From Microbacterium paraoxydans (GTDB taxonomy: Bacteria > Actinomycetota > Actinomycetes > Actinomycetales > Microbacteriaceae), in contig NZ_LT629770.1 in NCBI RefSeq assembly GCF_900105335.1, positions 3,472,001-3,536,000 of the forward strand: a DNA stretch of 64,000 nt. Direction: 5' to 3'. Below the pieces are notes generated by a model. That model did no database searches and was not told the DNA's origin. It was given only the letters and a program-made list of their open reading frames with translations. A program made the translations under genes and the position numbers. This document shows, piece after piece, positions 17,722 through 26,570 of this stretch; the first letter of the stretch is position 1, and the number at the start of each line of letters is the position of its first letter.

Positions 17722-17760
17722 GCGAAGGGGACGGGAGCTCGAAGCTCCCGTCCCCTTCGC
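17722..17760. terminator. Bidirectional terminator between aspA and the FAH-family gene
   Basis: An 18-bp perfect stem (starting GCGAAGGGGACGGG) with a three-base CGA loop lies between two convergent genes and could end both transcripts. Confidence 0.9.
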
Positions 17761-17769
17761 GTATCCGGG

Positions 17770-18639
17770 TCAGTCGAGGATGCGGCAGTGCGTCGTGAGC
17801 TCGCCGATCCCGTCGATGCCGACCGTGACGGTCGAGCGGTCGCGGAGGAAGATCTGCGGGTCGCGCGAGTAGCCGGCACCGCCGGGGCTGCCCGTGGAGA
17901 TCAGGGTGCCGGGGAGCAGGGTGAGCGACTGGGAGAGGTGGGCGATGAGCTTCGCCACCGAGCGCACCATCTGGTCGGTGCTGGCGTCCTGCACGGTGTG
18001 TCCGTCCACGACGGTCCAGATGTGGAGGTCCTGCGGGTCGGCGATCTCGTCGGCGGTCACCGCGAAGGGCCCGGTGGGGGTGAAGCCGTCGAACGACTTG
18101 CAGCGGGACCACTGCGCCTCGGAGAACTGGATGTTCCGCGCGGTGATGTCGTTGACCACCGTGTAGCCCCACACGTGCGTCAGGGCATCGGCTTCCGGGA
18201 CGTCCTTCGCGGGGGTGCCGATGAGCACGCCCAGCTCGGCCTCGTAGTCGACGGCCTCGCTGAGACTCCGGGGCCAGGACGTGGTCTGGTCGTGACCGGT
18301 CAGCGAGTTCGGCCACAGCGTGAACACGGTCGGTGCGGCGTCGGTCTTGAGTCCGAGCTCGCTGGAGTGCGCGGCGTAGTTGAGGCCGACGGCGAGCACG
18401 GCCGGCGGCGCGATCACGGCGGAGGCGAACCCCCAGCCGGTCAGCGGGTGGCGCGGGGCCGTGCCGCCGCGCAGGGCGGCGCGGAGCTCGTCGAGTCCGG
18501 CGTCTCCTCGCTCGATCAGCTGCTGCAGGGTGGCAGGCGCGTCGGACAGGAGATCGGAGACGAGGATGGCGTCCGAGTCCTCCACCACGGCGAGAACCGC
18601 CTGGGAGGAGTCTGGACGGCGCAGGTGAGCGAACCGCAT
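17770..18639 (-). CDS. Fumarylacetoacetate hydrolase family protein
   Basis: 289 residues with the FAH fold: AVGLNYAAHSSELG, TVFTLWPNSLTG, then the metal ligands in VDYEAELGVLIG (E.E) and VWGYTVVNDITARNIQ (D), followed by KSFDGFTPTGPF and STGSPGGAGYSRDP. The family includes hydrolases, isomerases and decarboxylases of aromatic and keto-acid degradation, and acylpyruvases. No catabolic neighbours are present, so the substrate is open. TAGCGT precedes the ATG by six bases, so it is probably leaderless. Confidence 0.88.
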   Translation of the reverse strand: MRFAHLRRPDSSQAVLAVVEDSDAILVSDLLSDAPATLQQLIERGDAGLDELRAALRGGTAPRHPLTGWGFASAVIAPPAVLAVGLNYAAHSSELGLKTDAAPTVFTLWPNSLTGHDQTTSWPRSLSEAVDYEAELGVLIGTPAKDVPEADALTHVWGYTVVNDITARNIQFSEAQWSRCKSFDGFTPTGPFAVTADEIADPQDLHIWTVVDGHTVQDASTDQMVRSVAKLIAHLSQSLTLLPGTLISTGSPGGAGYSRDPQIFLRDRSTVTVGIDGIGELTTHCRILD

Positions 18640-18728
18640 GGTTCTACGCTACCGGGTGCGTGCGGCCGGTCGGGTGGAGGAAGCCCCCAGAGCCCGGCGC
18701 GGATGCTTGTGCCCCATAAGCTTTGAGC

Positions 18729-20021
18729 ATGACCTTCGGAGGACCGTCCGACCCCCAGCAGCCCGCCCGGTACACGCCGCCGTCCGCGCAGCCGAGTGCG
18801 TACTCCGCCGCGCAGTACGCGCAGTCGCCGTATCTGCCGCCGTCGTTCGGACAGCAGCCCGGCTATGCGTCGGCCCTCGCGCAGCCGACGCCCTACACGC
18901 CGCCGGCTCCCGTCGCGCCGTCGCCCGCGGAGTCGCTGCCGGCTCTCCCGGTGCCGAACAAGAAGGGCCGGACGATCTCGCTGTGGCTGTTCGGCTTCCT
19001 CGGGTTCCTCCTCCTGGCGCTCATCGGCTACTTCGGCTGGGCGCTCGGACCGACCGCATCGGTCATCGGGCTCGTCCTGGCGTTGATCCCGCTCACGATC
19101 GTCTTCCTCGGGGTGCGCATGATCGACCGGTGGGAGCCGGAGCCCAAGCGTCTCGTGGCGTTCGCCATCGCCTGGGGTGCCGTGGCCGCGGTCGGCCTCA
19201 CGCTCCTCGTCGACATCGGCCTCACGATGCTGTTCGACATCCGCTCCGAGGAGTTCTCCGCGGTGGTCCAGGCTCCCATCGTCGAGGAGTTCTGGAAGGG
19301 CCTCGGGGTCTTCCTCATCTTCCTGCTCGCGCGGCGCTCCTTCGACGGTCCGGTGGACGGCGTCGTGTACGGGGCGCTTGTCGGCGCGGGGTTCGCGTTC
19401 ACCGAGAACATCCAGTACTTCGCCATCAGCCTGATCGAGGGCGGCGGAGAGCAGCTCGGCGTCACCTTCATCGTGCGCGCGGTGCTGTCGCCGTTCGCCC
19501 ACGCGATGTTCACCTCGCTGACCGGGTTCGCGATCGGCCTCGTGGCTCGCCGGCACGCTTCCGCGGGAGCGGCCGCCGGCGCGGGCCTGCTCGGCATGGT
19601 CGGGGCGATCCTCCTGCACGGCCTGTGGAACGGCTCGGCCACCTTCGCCGACTTCTTCGGGCTCTACTTCACCCTGCAGGTGCCGCTGTTCATCGGCTTC
19701 ATCCTCGGGATCGTCGCGCTGCGGCGAGAGGAGGCGCGGCTCACGCGGGCGCGCCTGGCCGAGTACGCGGCCGCCGGCTGGTTCACGCCGGAGGAGGTCA
19801 CGATGCTCGCCACGCCCGCCGGGCGCAAGGTCGGGCTGGCGTGGGCGGCGCAGCTGCGCGGCGACCGCCGGCCGCTGATGCGTGAGTTCATCAAGGACGC
19901 GACGGCGCTGGCGGCTGTCCGCCAGCGGGCGATCACCGGTCGCGACCCGCTCGCGGTCGAGGACGAGCGTGCCCTGCTGATCCGGACGAGGGCGGCACGA
20001 GCCGCGCTACTGGCCTACTGA
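18729..20021 (+). CDS. PrsW-family intramembrane metalloprotease
   Basis: 430 residues. A proline-, alanine- and tyrosine-rich cytoplasmic N-terminus (~1-75) is followed by about eight helices. PrsW motifs are seen: APIVEEFWKGLGVF (EExxK), GAGFAFTENIQYF (FxxxEN) and SPFAHAMFTSLTGFAIG (HxxFxxxxG). The family includes B. subtilis PrsW, which cleaves an anti-sigma factor; the substrate here is unknown. The ATG at 18729 lies six bases after TAAGCT and is preferred over the TTG two codons earlier. No sigma/anti-sigma pair is nearby. Confidence 0.87.
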   Translation: MTFGGPSDPQQPARYTPPSAQPSAYSAAQYAQSPYLPPSFGQQPGYASALAQPTPYTPPAPVAPSPAESLPALPVPNKKGRTISLWLFGFLGFLLLALIGYFGWALGPTASVIGLVLALIPLTIVFLGVRMIDRWEPEPKRLVAFAIAWGAVAAVGLTLLVDIGLTMLFDIRSEEFSAVVQAPIVEEFWKGLGVFLIFLLARRSFDGPVDGVVYGALVGAGFAFTENIQYFAISLIEGGGEQLGVTFIVRAVLSPFAHAMFTSLTGFAIGLVARRHASAGAAAGAGLLGMVGAILLHGLWNGSATFADFFGLYFTLQVPLFIGFILGIVALRREEARLTRARLAEYAAAGWFTPEEVTMLATPAGRKVGLAWAAQLRGDRRPLMREFIKDATALAAVRQRAITGRDPLAVEDERALLIRTRAARAALLAY

Positions 20022-20040
20022 GCGGCACGCCCGGAGACAG

Positions 20041-20091
20041 ACTCAGCGCCCGGTGCTGCGGCGATGCCTGCATGTCTCCCGGGCGCTGAGT
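20041..20091. repeat. Inverted repeat after the PrsW gene
   Basis: ACTCAGCGCCCGG (20041-20053) is exactly complementary to CCGGGCGCTGAGT (20079-20091). A second pair, GGAGACA (20033-20039) with TGTCTCC (20073-20079), crosses the first rather than nesting in it. It may be a terminator or part of a dispersed repeat. The rest of the 213-base gap before the FKBP gene shows no gene. Confidence 0.5.
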
Positions 20092-20234
20092 TGATCTGCC
20101 ACCAGGGTGCACCCGGCCCCGGGGATGTGTCAAGGGTCTCCGTGACGGGCAGCCACGGCGGCTCGACGAGGTGTTCGCTGTGAGCAGGTGCGGTCGCGTT
20201 GACCGGGCGCGCGACGGTCGGGTTGGATGGAGCC

Positions 20235-20603
20235 ATGACTGATCGCACAAAGCCCGAGTTCGACGCCCCGACCGGCCCTGCCCCCGCAGAACTGGTCATC
20301 CGCGACATCATCGAGGGTGACGGTGCCGAGGCCAAGCCCGGCGACACCGTGACCGTCCACTACGCCGGCGTGGAGTTCGAGTCCGGCGAGGAGTTCGACT
20401 CGTCGTGGGGTCGCGGCGAGACCATCCAGTTCCCGCTTCGCGGCCTGATCCAGGGCTGGCAGGACGGCATCCCCGGCATGAAGGTCGGCGGTCGCCGCGA
20501 GCTGATCATCCCGCCGCACCTCGCCTACGGCCCGGCCGGGGGAGGACACTTCCTCTCCGGCAAGACGCTGATCTTCATCATCGATCTCGTCGCCGTCGGC
20601 TGA
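20235..20603 (+). CDS. FKBP-type peptidyl-prolyl cis-trans isomerase
   Basis: 122 residues forming a single cytoplasmic FKBP domain: GDTVTVHYAGVEF, FDSSWGRGETIQFPL, LIQGWQDGIPGMKVGGRREL, then PPHLAYGPAGG and FIIDLVAVG. It assists proline isomerisation in folding. The ATG at 20235 is chosen because a -10-like TTGGAT lies six bases upstream; an in-frame start at 20199 is less likely. A terminator hairpin follows. Confidence 0.93.
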   Translation: MTDRTKPEFDAPTGPAPAELVIRDIIEGDGAEAKPGDTVTVHYAGVEFESGEEFDSSWGRGETIQFPLRGLIQGWQDGIPGMKVGGRRELIIPPHLAYGPAGGGHFLSGKTLIFIIDLVAVG

Positions 20604-20616
20604 CATCCTCGTTCGG

Positions 20617-20648
20617 AAGCGCCCCGCCCCCTGTGGTGTGGGGCGCTT
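20617..20648 (+). terminator. Terminator of the FKBP gene
   Basis: Nine-base stem AAGCGCCCC / GGGGCGCTT with a 14-base loop, followed by T and C. Confidence 0.7.
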
Positions 20649-20682
20649 TCGACGTCTCCGGACTTTCTGCTCGTCACGGGAA

Positions 20683-20700
20683 TACATGCGAGTGAATGTA
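20683..20700. promoter_or_regulatory. Operator-like motif upstream of the YceI gene
   Basis: TACAT-GCGAGTGA-ATGTA is an 18-base inverted repeat (5-bp arms, 8-base spacer) about 80 bases before the start. A near copy (TACATGC.A.TGAAT) precedes the flavin monooxygenase gene at 29944. This resembles MarR-family sites; the regulator is not in the window. Confidence 0.5.
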
Positions 20701-20780
20701 TGTTGTGGGAAGGGTGCCGCGGACGATCGCGGTGCCATCCCTTCGCCGCCGCCGCGGCCGACGTCTCCTGAGGAGCAACC

Positions 20781-21335
20781 ATGAGCAGCATCGACATCCC
20801 CGGTTACCGCCCCGGCACCTGGGTCCTGGACCCGTCCCACAGCGAGGTGACCTTCAGCGTCCGCCACATGATGATCTCGAAGGTGCGCGGCACCTTCGGC
20901 GTGAAGAGCGCGACGCTCGTGGCCCCGGAGAACCCCCTCGACGCCAAGGTCGAGGCCTCGGTCGACGTGACCTCCGTCGACACGAAGGACGAGGGCCGTG
21001 ACCAGCACCTCCGCTCCGCCGACTTCTTCGACACCGAGAACTTCCCGACCATGGACTTCGTCTCGACCGGCGCGCGCGTCGAGGGCGGCGACTTCCTCGT
21101 GGACGGCGACCTCACCATCCGGGGCATCACCAAGCCCGTCACCTTCGAGCTCGACTTCGGCGGCTTCGGCAGCGACCCGTGGGGCAACTACAAGGCCGGT
21201 GCCTCCGCCAAGACCGTCATCAACCGCGAGGACTTCGGCCTCACCTGGAACGCCGCGCTGGAGACCGGCGGAGTGCTCGTCGGCAAGGACGTCACGATCA
21301 CGCTCGACCTCCAGGGTGCGCTGCAGCAGGACTGA
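20781..21335 (+). CDS. YceI family protein
   Basis: 184 residues of the YceI/lipocalin-like fold, which binds polyisoprenoid-type hydrophobic ligands in family members. Diagnostic blocks are GTWVLDPSHSEVTFSVRHMMISKVRGTF, EGRDQHLRSADFFDTENFPTMDF and DLTIRGITKPVTFELDF. No signal peptide, so it is cytoplasmic, as is usual in actinobacteria. The RBS is GAGGAGC. Homologues are often induced by stress and controlled by MarR-type regulators, in keeping with the operator-like repeat upstream. Confidence 0.92.
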   Translation: MSSIDIPGYRPGTWVLDPSHSEVTFSVRHMMISKVRGTFGVKSATLVAPENPLDAKVEASVDVTSVDTKDEGRDQHLRSADFFDTENFPTMDFVSTGARVEGGDFLVDGDLTIRGITKPVTFELDFGGFGSDPWGNYKAGASAKTVINREDFGLTWNAALETGGVLVGKDVTITLDLQGALQQD

Positions 21336-21352
21336 CGCGCGCAGACCTCTCC

Positions 21353-21382
21353 GAACCCCGGGCCCGTCAGGGCTCGGGGTTC
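21353..21382. terminator. Bidirectional terminator between the YceI and MFS genes
   Basis: GAACCCCG pairs with CGGGGTTC, with an imperfect inner stem. It overlaps the stop codon of the convergent MFS gene. Confidence 0.7.
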
Positions 21383-22662
21383 TCTGCGTCGTAGGCGCGG
21401 AACCGCGGGTGCCGACGGGCGAGGAGGGCGACGAGGACGATCACGAGGATGCCGCCGAGCAGCGGGGGGAACCACAGCGACGTCAGCGTCGCGAGGGTCC
21501 CGGCGTAGAGGGCGCCGACGCGGGGGCCGCCGGTCACCACGACGACGAAGAGCCCCTGCAGGCGTCCGCGCATGGCGTCGGGTACCGCGGCCTGCATCAT
21601 GGTGTTCCGATAGATCGAGCTGATGTTGTCCGAGGCGCCGGAGAGCGCGAGCGCCACGCAGGCGGCGACGATGAGCAGGACGTGCGGCCGGTCCTCACCG
21701 GCGGGCGTCGCGGAGAACGCGCCGATCAGGAGGACGACGCCGAACAGGGCGATCGCGGCGCCGTAGGCCTCGATGGCACGGGCGATCCCACGACCGTGCC
21801 ACCGGTACTGCACCACGCGGCCGGAGAACAGGCTCGAGGAGAAGGTGCCGACGGCGACCGCGGCCGTGAGGATGCCGGTCGTGAACGCCCCGCCGCCGAG
21901 GATCACGGTGCCCAGCGCCGGGAAGAGCACGAGGGGCTGCCCGAAGGTCATCGCGATGATGTCCATGACGTACTGCATCCGGATGTTGCCCGCCCGTCGG
22001 AGGAAGCGCCAGCCGTCGACGAGTGAGGCGAAGCCGGGGCGCACGGTGTCGCCTTCGGGGCGCAGGGCGGGGAGGGTCCACAGTCCGAGGAACATCGACA
22101 GCATGAGCACGACGTCGATCGTGTACGTCCAGCCGTACCCGGTGAGGGCCACGAGGAGTCCGGCCAGCGCGGGGCCGGCCATGACCGTGAGTCCGAAGGC
22201 GACGCCGTTGAGCGCGGACGCGGCGGCGAGCATGCGGCGGGGGATGAGCCGGGGGACGATCGCCGTCCGGGTGGCCATGCCGACGGAGTTCGCCGCCGAA
22301 TTCACGATGCTCAGCGCGTACAGCCACCAGATCGTCTCCGTCCCCGTCCACGTGAGCGCGGCGAGGAGCGCGGTGGAGGCGAACGTCACGGTGGCCGCGA
22401 TCAGCGCGACCCGCCGGCGGTCGAACGCGTCGGCGAGCATGCCGCCGTACAGACCGGCGAGGATCATCGGGAGAAGGCCGGCGACGGCGATCATCGAGAC
22501 GGCGAACGTGCTCTCGGTCAGTTCGAACACGTGCAGCATCACGGTCACGATGGTGAGCTGACCGCCGATGCCGGCGAGCGTCGAGCCGATCCACATCCGG
22601 GCGAAGGCCGGGCTCGCCTTCAGCGGGGTGAGGTCGATCAGATGGCCGCGTCGGGAGCTCAC
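21367..22662 (-). CDS. MFS transporter
   Basis: 431 residues with about 12 hydrophobic helices of the major facilitator superfamily. The loop [18 protein letters not shown] near residue 75 is the usual DRxGRR-type motif between helices 2 and 3. It belongs to the DHA3-like group without a recognisable substrate. The GTG at 22662 has a purine-rich AGAAGAAGA upstream and a TAGGCT hexamer about 27 bases before it. An ATG in another frame lies between them and is ignored. Confidence 0.85.
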   Translation of the reverse strand: MSSRRGHLIDLTPLKASPAFARMWIGSTLAGIGGQLTIVTVMLHVFELTESTFAVSMIAVAGLLPMILAGLYGGMLADAFDRRRVALIAATVTFASTALLAALTWTGTETIWWLYALSIVNSAANSVGMATRTAIVPRLIPRRMLAAASALNGVAFGLTVMAGPALAGLLVALTGYGWTYTIDVVLMLSMFLGLWTLPALRPEGDTVRPGFASLVDGWRFLRRAGNIRMQYVMDIIAMTFGQPLVLFPALGTVILGGGAFTTGILTAAVAVGTFSSSLFSGRVVQYRWHGRGIARAIEAYGAAIALFGVVLLIGAFSATPAGEDRPHVLLIVAACVALALSGASDNISSIYRNTMMQAAVPDAMRGRLQGLFVVVVTGGPRVGALYAGTLATLTSLWFPPLLGGILVIVLVALLARRHPRFRAYDAENPEP

Positions 22663-22750
22663 AGGGCGATCTTCTTCTGCACATCCCGAGCCTAGTTGAC
22701 CGGTGGACCCCGGTCCGGACCCCGTGTCCCGCCGTGGTCGTTCGGGCTGG

Positions 22751-22847
22751 TAGACTCGTCAGGTTGCCGTTCGATCGGCCGCGGATAAAGAGAGCTCACG
22801 CATCAGGCGTCGGGCGCCGCGCAACAAGCAGAGAGGGGATCGAATCT
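22751..22847 (+). promoter_or_regulatory. Promoter and leader of rpsO
   Basis: TAGACT at 22751-22756 is the probable -10 element, giving a leader of about 85 bases that ends with GAGAGGGG before the ATG. S15 commonly represses its own mRNA by binding the leader; whether this one folds that way cannot be told by eye. Confidence 0.45.
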
Positions 22848-23117
22848 ATGGCACTGGAAGCAGACGTCAAGAAGGCGATCATCGAAGAGTACGCGACGCA
22901 CCCCGGTGACACCGGATCCCCCGAGGTGCAGGCCGCGATGCTGACGCAGCGCATCAAGGACCTCACCGAGCACCTGAAGGAGCACAAGCACGACCACCAC
23001 TCGCGTCGTGGTCTGTTCCTGCTCGTGGGTCAGCGCCGTCGTCTGCTCGGCTACCTCCAGAGCGTCGACATCGAGCGGTACCGCTCGCTGATCGCACGCC
23101 TTGGTCTTCGCCGATAA
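22848..23117 (+). CDS. rpsO: 30S ribosomal protein S15
   Basis: 89 residues, the normal S15 length. It binds 16S rRNA helices 20-22 and organises the platform of the small subunit. Landmarks are [35 protein letters not shown] and [10 protein letters not shown]. The ATG at 22848 is chosen by family length and the GAGAGGGG RBS; an upstream in-frame extension is not used. pnp, its usual neighbour, begins only at 36551. A strong terminator isolates the gene. Confidence 0.98.
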   Translation: MALEADVKKAIIEEYATHPGDTGSPEVQAAMLTQRIKDLTEHLKEHKHDHHSRRGLFLLVGQRRRLLGYLQSVDIERYRSLIARLGLRR

Positions 23118-23160
23118 GGCACCACGGACCCAGCGTTCAATCGCGCAGAACATTCTTGAG

Positions 23161-23189
23161 AAGGCCGCCCCACGGTGTGGGGCGGCCTT
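23161..23189. terminator. Terminator of rpsO
   Basis: A perfect 12-bp stem (AAGGCCGCCCCA / TGGGGCGGCCTT) with a five-base loop, between rpsO and the convergent oxygenase gene. Confidence 0.9.
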
Positions 23190-23222
23190 CGTCATGTCCG
23201 GGATGACGCGTCGCGGAGCCTG

Positions 23223-24227
23223 TCAGGCGGGCGTCCGGACCAGATCGGGGTGGTGGATGGCCGCCACGTCGGGGTGCGCGCGCAGTCGCGACTTCATGGC
23301 GTTCTCGCCGTAGGTCGCGTGGATCGGATTGCTCGGGTCCTCGGTGATTCCGGTGGCCTCGGCGGCGAGGTCGGCGGGGAGCTCGAGCAACGGCAGCTGC
23401 TGGTCGAGGGCGGGGTTGAAGAAGAACGGGATCGAGATGCGCTCCTCGGGCGCCCGCGGCGAGATCACCCGATGGTTCGTCGCCTTGAGGTAGCCGCCGG
23501 TGGCGTACTCGAGCAGCTCGCCGATGTTGACGACGAAGGCGCCGGGCACCGGGGGAGCCGACACCCACTCGCCGTCACGCTCGACCTGGAGCCCGCCCTT
23601 GCCGGGCTCGACCCAGAGCAGCGTCAGCACCCCGGAGTCCTTGTGCGCGCCGACGCCCTGCTGCGGTTCCGGCTCGTTCGTGCCCGGGTACCGCACGATC
23701 TTGATCAGGGTCGACGGATCGCGGAACGTCTCGTCGAAGTAGGTCTCCTCGGCCCCGAGAGTGAGGGCCCAGGCGCGCAGGAGCTTGCGGGCGATCTCCG
23801 TCAGGGCGTCGTGCCACTCGGTGACGACCTGCTTCAGCTCGGGCTGGGCGGCCGGCCAGAGGTTGGGGCCGATGAGGCGGTTGAAGGCGGGGCCGTCGTC
23901 CACCGGCTCGCGCTCGGGGCCGATGTCGATCTGCTCGCGCCAGTCGACCTTGCCCTGCGTCCGTTCCCCGCCGATCCGGGTGTAGCCGCGGAAGTGCGGG
24001 CTGTTGACGTTCTCGATCGCGAGCTTGTCCTCCTCCGGCAGGGCGAAGAAGTCGAGGGCCGCCTGGTGCAGCCGCGCCTCGAGTTCCGGTGAGATCCCAG
24101 TGCCGGCGAGGTAGAAGAAGCCGACGTCGTGAGTGGCCGCGCGGAGGTCGTCGCGGAAGCGCGCCGCGGCCTCGGGGCCGTCGTCGAGCTGGGACAGGTC
24201 GAGGATGGGGAGCGAGAGTTCAGCCAT
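23223..24227 (-). CDS. 2-oxoglutarate/Fe(II)-dependent oxygenase (isopenicillin-N-synthase-like)
   Basis: 334 residues of the IPNS-like dioxygenase family. The N-terminal DIOX_N region (PILDLSQLDD... THDVGFFYLAGTGI) is followed by the double-stranded beta-helix core. The iron triad is His and Asp of GAHKDSGVLTLL (near 193-195) and His of ATNHRVISP (near 249). Arg of ERISIPFFF (near 262) binds the co-substrate. The natural substrate is unknown and no biosynthetic cluster is present. TAGCCT lies six bases before the ATG, so it is probably leaderless. It is divergent from the iron-uptake operon. Confidence 0.88.
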   Translation of the reverse strand: MAELSLPILDLSQLDDGPEAAARFRDDLRAATHDVGFFYLAGTGISPELEARLHQAALDFFALPEEDKLAIENVNSPHFRGYTRIGGERTQGKVDWREQIDIGPEREPVDDGPAFNRLIGPNLWPAAQPELKQVVTEWHDALTEIARKLLRAWALTLGAEETYFDETFRDPSTLIKIVRYPGTNEPEPQQGVGAHKDSGVLTLLWVEPGKGGLQVERDGEWVSAPPVPGAFVVNIGELLEYATGGYLKATNHRVISPRAPEERISIPFFFNPALDQQLPLLELPADLAAEATGITEDPSNPIHATYGENAMKSRLRAHPDVAAIHHPDLVRTPA

Positions 24228-24320
24228 GGACCGAGGCTATGTCGGGGATGTGGCCGGAGGACGCTCTGTTGCACTCCATTACCTCCGGCGGTGGTGTCGG
24301 GGCGGCGCCGGTCGCGGTGC

Positions 24321-24350
24321 TAGAGTCTCGGTGGTAAGGGATGCCTTACC
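24321..24350 (+). promoter_or_regulatory. efeUOB promoter with iron-box-like operator
   Basis: TAGAGT at 24321-24326 is a probable -10. Just after it, GGTAAGG-GATG-CCTTACC (24333-24350) is a perfect 7-bp inverted repeat resembling DtxR/IdeR iron boxes, placed over the expected start of transcription, so iron-dependent repression is likely. The spacing differs from the classic 19-bp IdeR box, so the regulator is inferred. Confidence 0.6.
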
Positions 24351-24377
24351 TCAGTCGTCAGTCAGAGAGTGTCTCCC

Positions 24378-25316
24378 GTGCTCGCCACCTTCCTCATCGG
24401 ACTCCGCGAGGGTCTCGAAGCCGCGCTCGTCGTCGGCATCCTCGTCGCCTACCTCCGCCGTCTCGGTCGGCGGGACGCGCTGCCCAAGATGTGGGCCGGG
24501 GTCGGTCTCGCGATCGCCCTCGCTCTGGGCATCGGCGCGATCCTGACCTTCGGAGCCTACGAACTGACGTTCCAGGCCCAGGAGCTGATCGGCGGCGGGT
24601 TGTCCCTCGTCGCGGTGGCGATGGTGACGTGGATGATCTTCTGGATGCAGCGCGCCGGCCGCACCATGAAGGCGACTCTGGAGGGCGGCATCGATCGCGC
24701 GCTGACGGTGGGTGGTCTCTGGGCGCTCATCGCGATCGGCTTCGTCTCCGTCGCCCGCGAGGGGATCGAGACCACGCTGCTGCTGTGGTCGATGGTGCAG
24801 TCCTTCGGCGACGCCCCCTCGGCCCTCGTCGGCGCGCTCCTGGGACTCTGCGTGGCCGTCGTGCTCGGCTGGCTCATCTCCCGCGGGGCGCTGCGCCTGG
24901 ACCTGCGGCGCTTCTTCGCCTGGACGGGCGGCTTCCTCGTGATCGTCGCGGCAGGCGTCCTCGCCTACGCGCTGATGGATCTGCAGGAGGCCGGCGCGCT
25001 TCCCGGCCCGTTCACCGCCGCCGCTCCGCTCGACCCGGTCACCGGCGCCGTCGCCGTGGGCGCGGCCGGCTTCCCGTTCGGCTGGGCGTTCGACGTGTCG
25101 GCGGCGATCGCTCCCGGCGGCGCCCTGGCCTCCGTCCTGCAGGCCACGGTCGGCTTCATGCCCGCCATGACGTGGCTGCAGGTGCTCGCCTGGGGCCTCT
25201 ACCTCCTCGTCGTGGGCGGGCTCTACCTCCGCGGCCTTCGCTCGGCACGCCCTTCGACGCGCGGTGCCTCCGCCGCCACCCCGACGTCCTCCCTCACACA
25301 GCAAGGAGCAGCATGA
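24378..25316 (+). CDS. efeU: Iron permease EfeU (FTR1 family)
   Basis: The membrane channel of the EfeUOB ferrous-iron uptake system. The 312 residues hold seven helices with two REXXE iron-binding motifs: REGLEAAL near residue 10 and REGIETTL near 130. The GTG at 24378 (MLATFLIGLREGLE) is chosen because AGAGAG lies eight bases upstream and homologues begin here; a GTG three codons earlier would overlap that RBS. It overlaps efeO by four bases. Confidence 0.94.
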   Translation: MLATFLIGLREGLEAALVVGILVAYLRRLGRRDALPKMWAGVGLAIALALGIGAILTFGAYELTFQAQELIGGGLSLVAVAMVTWMIFWMQRAGRTMKATLEGGIDRALTVGGLWALIAIGFVSVAREGIETTLLLWSMVQSFGDAPSALVGALLGLCVAVVLGWLISRGALRLDLRRFFAWTGGFLVIVAAGVLAYALMDLQEAGALPGPFTAAAPLDPVTGAVAVGAAGFPFGWAFDVSAAIAPGGALASVLQATVGFMPAMTWLQVLAWGLYLLVVGGLYLRGLRSARPSTRGASAATPTSSLTQQGAA

Positions 25317-26545
25317 TCACCTCGCACCGGGTCCTCGCCGCGGCAGCCGCCGCGGGTACCGCCGTCCTCCTCCTCAGCGGCTGCGTCGCGAAGAGCGATA
25401 GCCAGGCGACGGCGGCGTTCGACGTCTCGTCCACCGCCACGGACTGCGCCGTCTCCGCGTCCACCGCGAAGAGCGGGACGCTGACGTTCGATGTGAAGAA
25501 CGACACCGACCAGGTCTCCGAGTTCTACCTGCTGGCGGAGGACGGACTGCGGATCGTCGGCGAAGTCGAGAACATCGCCCCGGCCGCGTCCCGCACCCTC
25601 ACGGTGGTCGCCCAGCCGGGCGAGTACTTCACGCTCTGCAAGCCGGGCATGGTCGGCGACGGTGTCGGTCGGGCGGCGTTCACGGTGACCGGAGACCGCG
25701 TGGCGGTGGACGGCCCCGACGCCGAGCAGAAGCAGAAGGCCGTCGATCTCTACGGGGCGTTCGTGAAGGATCAGGTCGGGCAGCTCGTGCCGGCCGTGGA
25801 AGACCTCGTGGCCGCCTATGAGTCCGGCGACGACGAGACCGCCCGCACGCTCTTCCCCCAGACGAGGGCGTTCTACGAGCGCATCGAGCCCGTCGCCGAG
25901 GCGCTCGGAGACCTCGACCCGCGGATCGACTACCGAGAGGTCGATGCGGTGGCGGAGGGCCTGGACTGGACCGGGTTCCACCGCATCGAGAAAGACCTCT
26001 GGGTGCCGGCGAAGGACGCGCTGAACGCCGACGGAGAGACCCCGGCATGGCAGGACTGGACGCCGTCCACGCCCGCGGAGCGCGCCGATTACGGCGACCT
26101 GCTCCTGGCCGACGTGCAGGAGCTGTACGACTACGTGCACTCGGACGACTTCACCGCCGCGTTGGACGACCAGGGGATCGGCGGCATCTCGAACGGCGCG
26201 ATCGCACTGCTCGACGAGGTGGCCACCGGCAAGATCTCCGGTGAGGAGGACTGGTGGTCCGGCACGGATCTCTTCGACTTCGCCGCGAACGTCGAGGGAT
26301 CCAAGATGGCCTTCTCACTGGTGCAGGACTTCGCCGCGGCGCAGGGCGACGACGGCGAGGCCCTCGTCTCCGAGATCGAGACCGGATACACCGCCCTCGA
26401 GGAGTCCCTCGCCGCGCACGGCTCGCTCACGAAGGGTTTCGTCGGCTACGGCGAGCTGACCGAAGCGGACAAGCGGGAGTTCACCGACCTCATCAACGCG
26501 CTCGCCGAGCCGCTCTCGCAGCTCACCGGCACGGTGCTCGACTGA
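25313..26545 (+). CDS. efeO: Iron uptake lipoprotein EfeO
   Basis: Extracytoplasmic iron- or ferrous-binding partner of EfeU. The 410 residues start with a lipoprotein signal (AAAAAAGTAVLLLSGC; Cys near 23 is the lipid anchor). A cupredoxin-like domain (~30-125) comes next, then the M75 peptidase-like domain with the conserved HxxE of GFHRIEKDLW. It overlaps the efeU stop (ATGA) and precedes efeB by 25 bases. Composition matches its neighbours. Confidence 0.94.
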   Translation: MITSHRVLAAAAAAGTAVLLLSGCVAKSDSQATAAFDVSSTATDCAVSASTAKSGTLTFDVKNDTDQVSEFYLLAEDGLRIVGEVENIAPAASRTLTVVAQPGEYFTLCKPGMVGDGVGRAAFTVTGDRVAVDGPDAEQKQKAVDLYGAFVKDQVGQLVPAVEDLVAAYESGDDETARTLFPQTRAFYERIEPVAEALGDLDPRIDYREVDAVAEGLDWTGFHRIEKDLWVPAKDALNADGETPAWQDWTPSTPAERADYGDLLLADVQELYDYVHSDDFTAALDDQGIGGISNGAIALLDEVATGKISGEEDWWSGTDLFDFAANVEGSKMAFSLVQDFAAAQGDDGEALVSEIETGYTALEESLAAHGSLTKGFVGYGELTEADKREFTDLINALAEPLSQLTGTVLD

Positions 26546-26570
26546 CGACGGCACACGGAGGAGCACGGAC

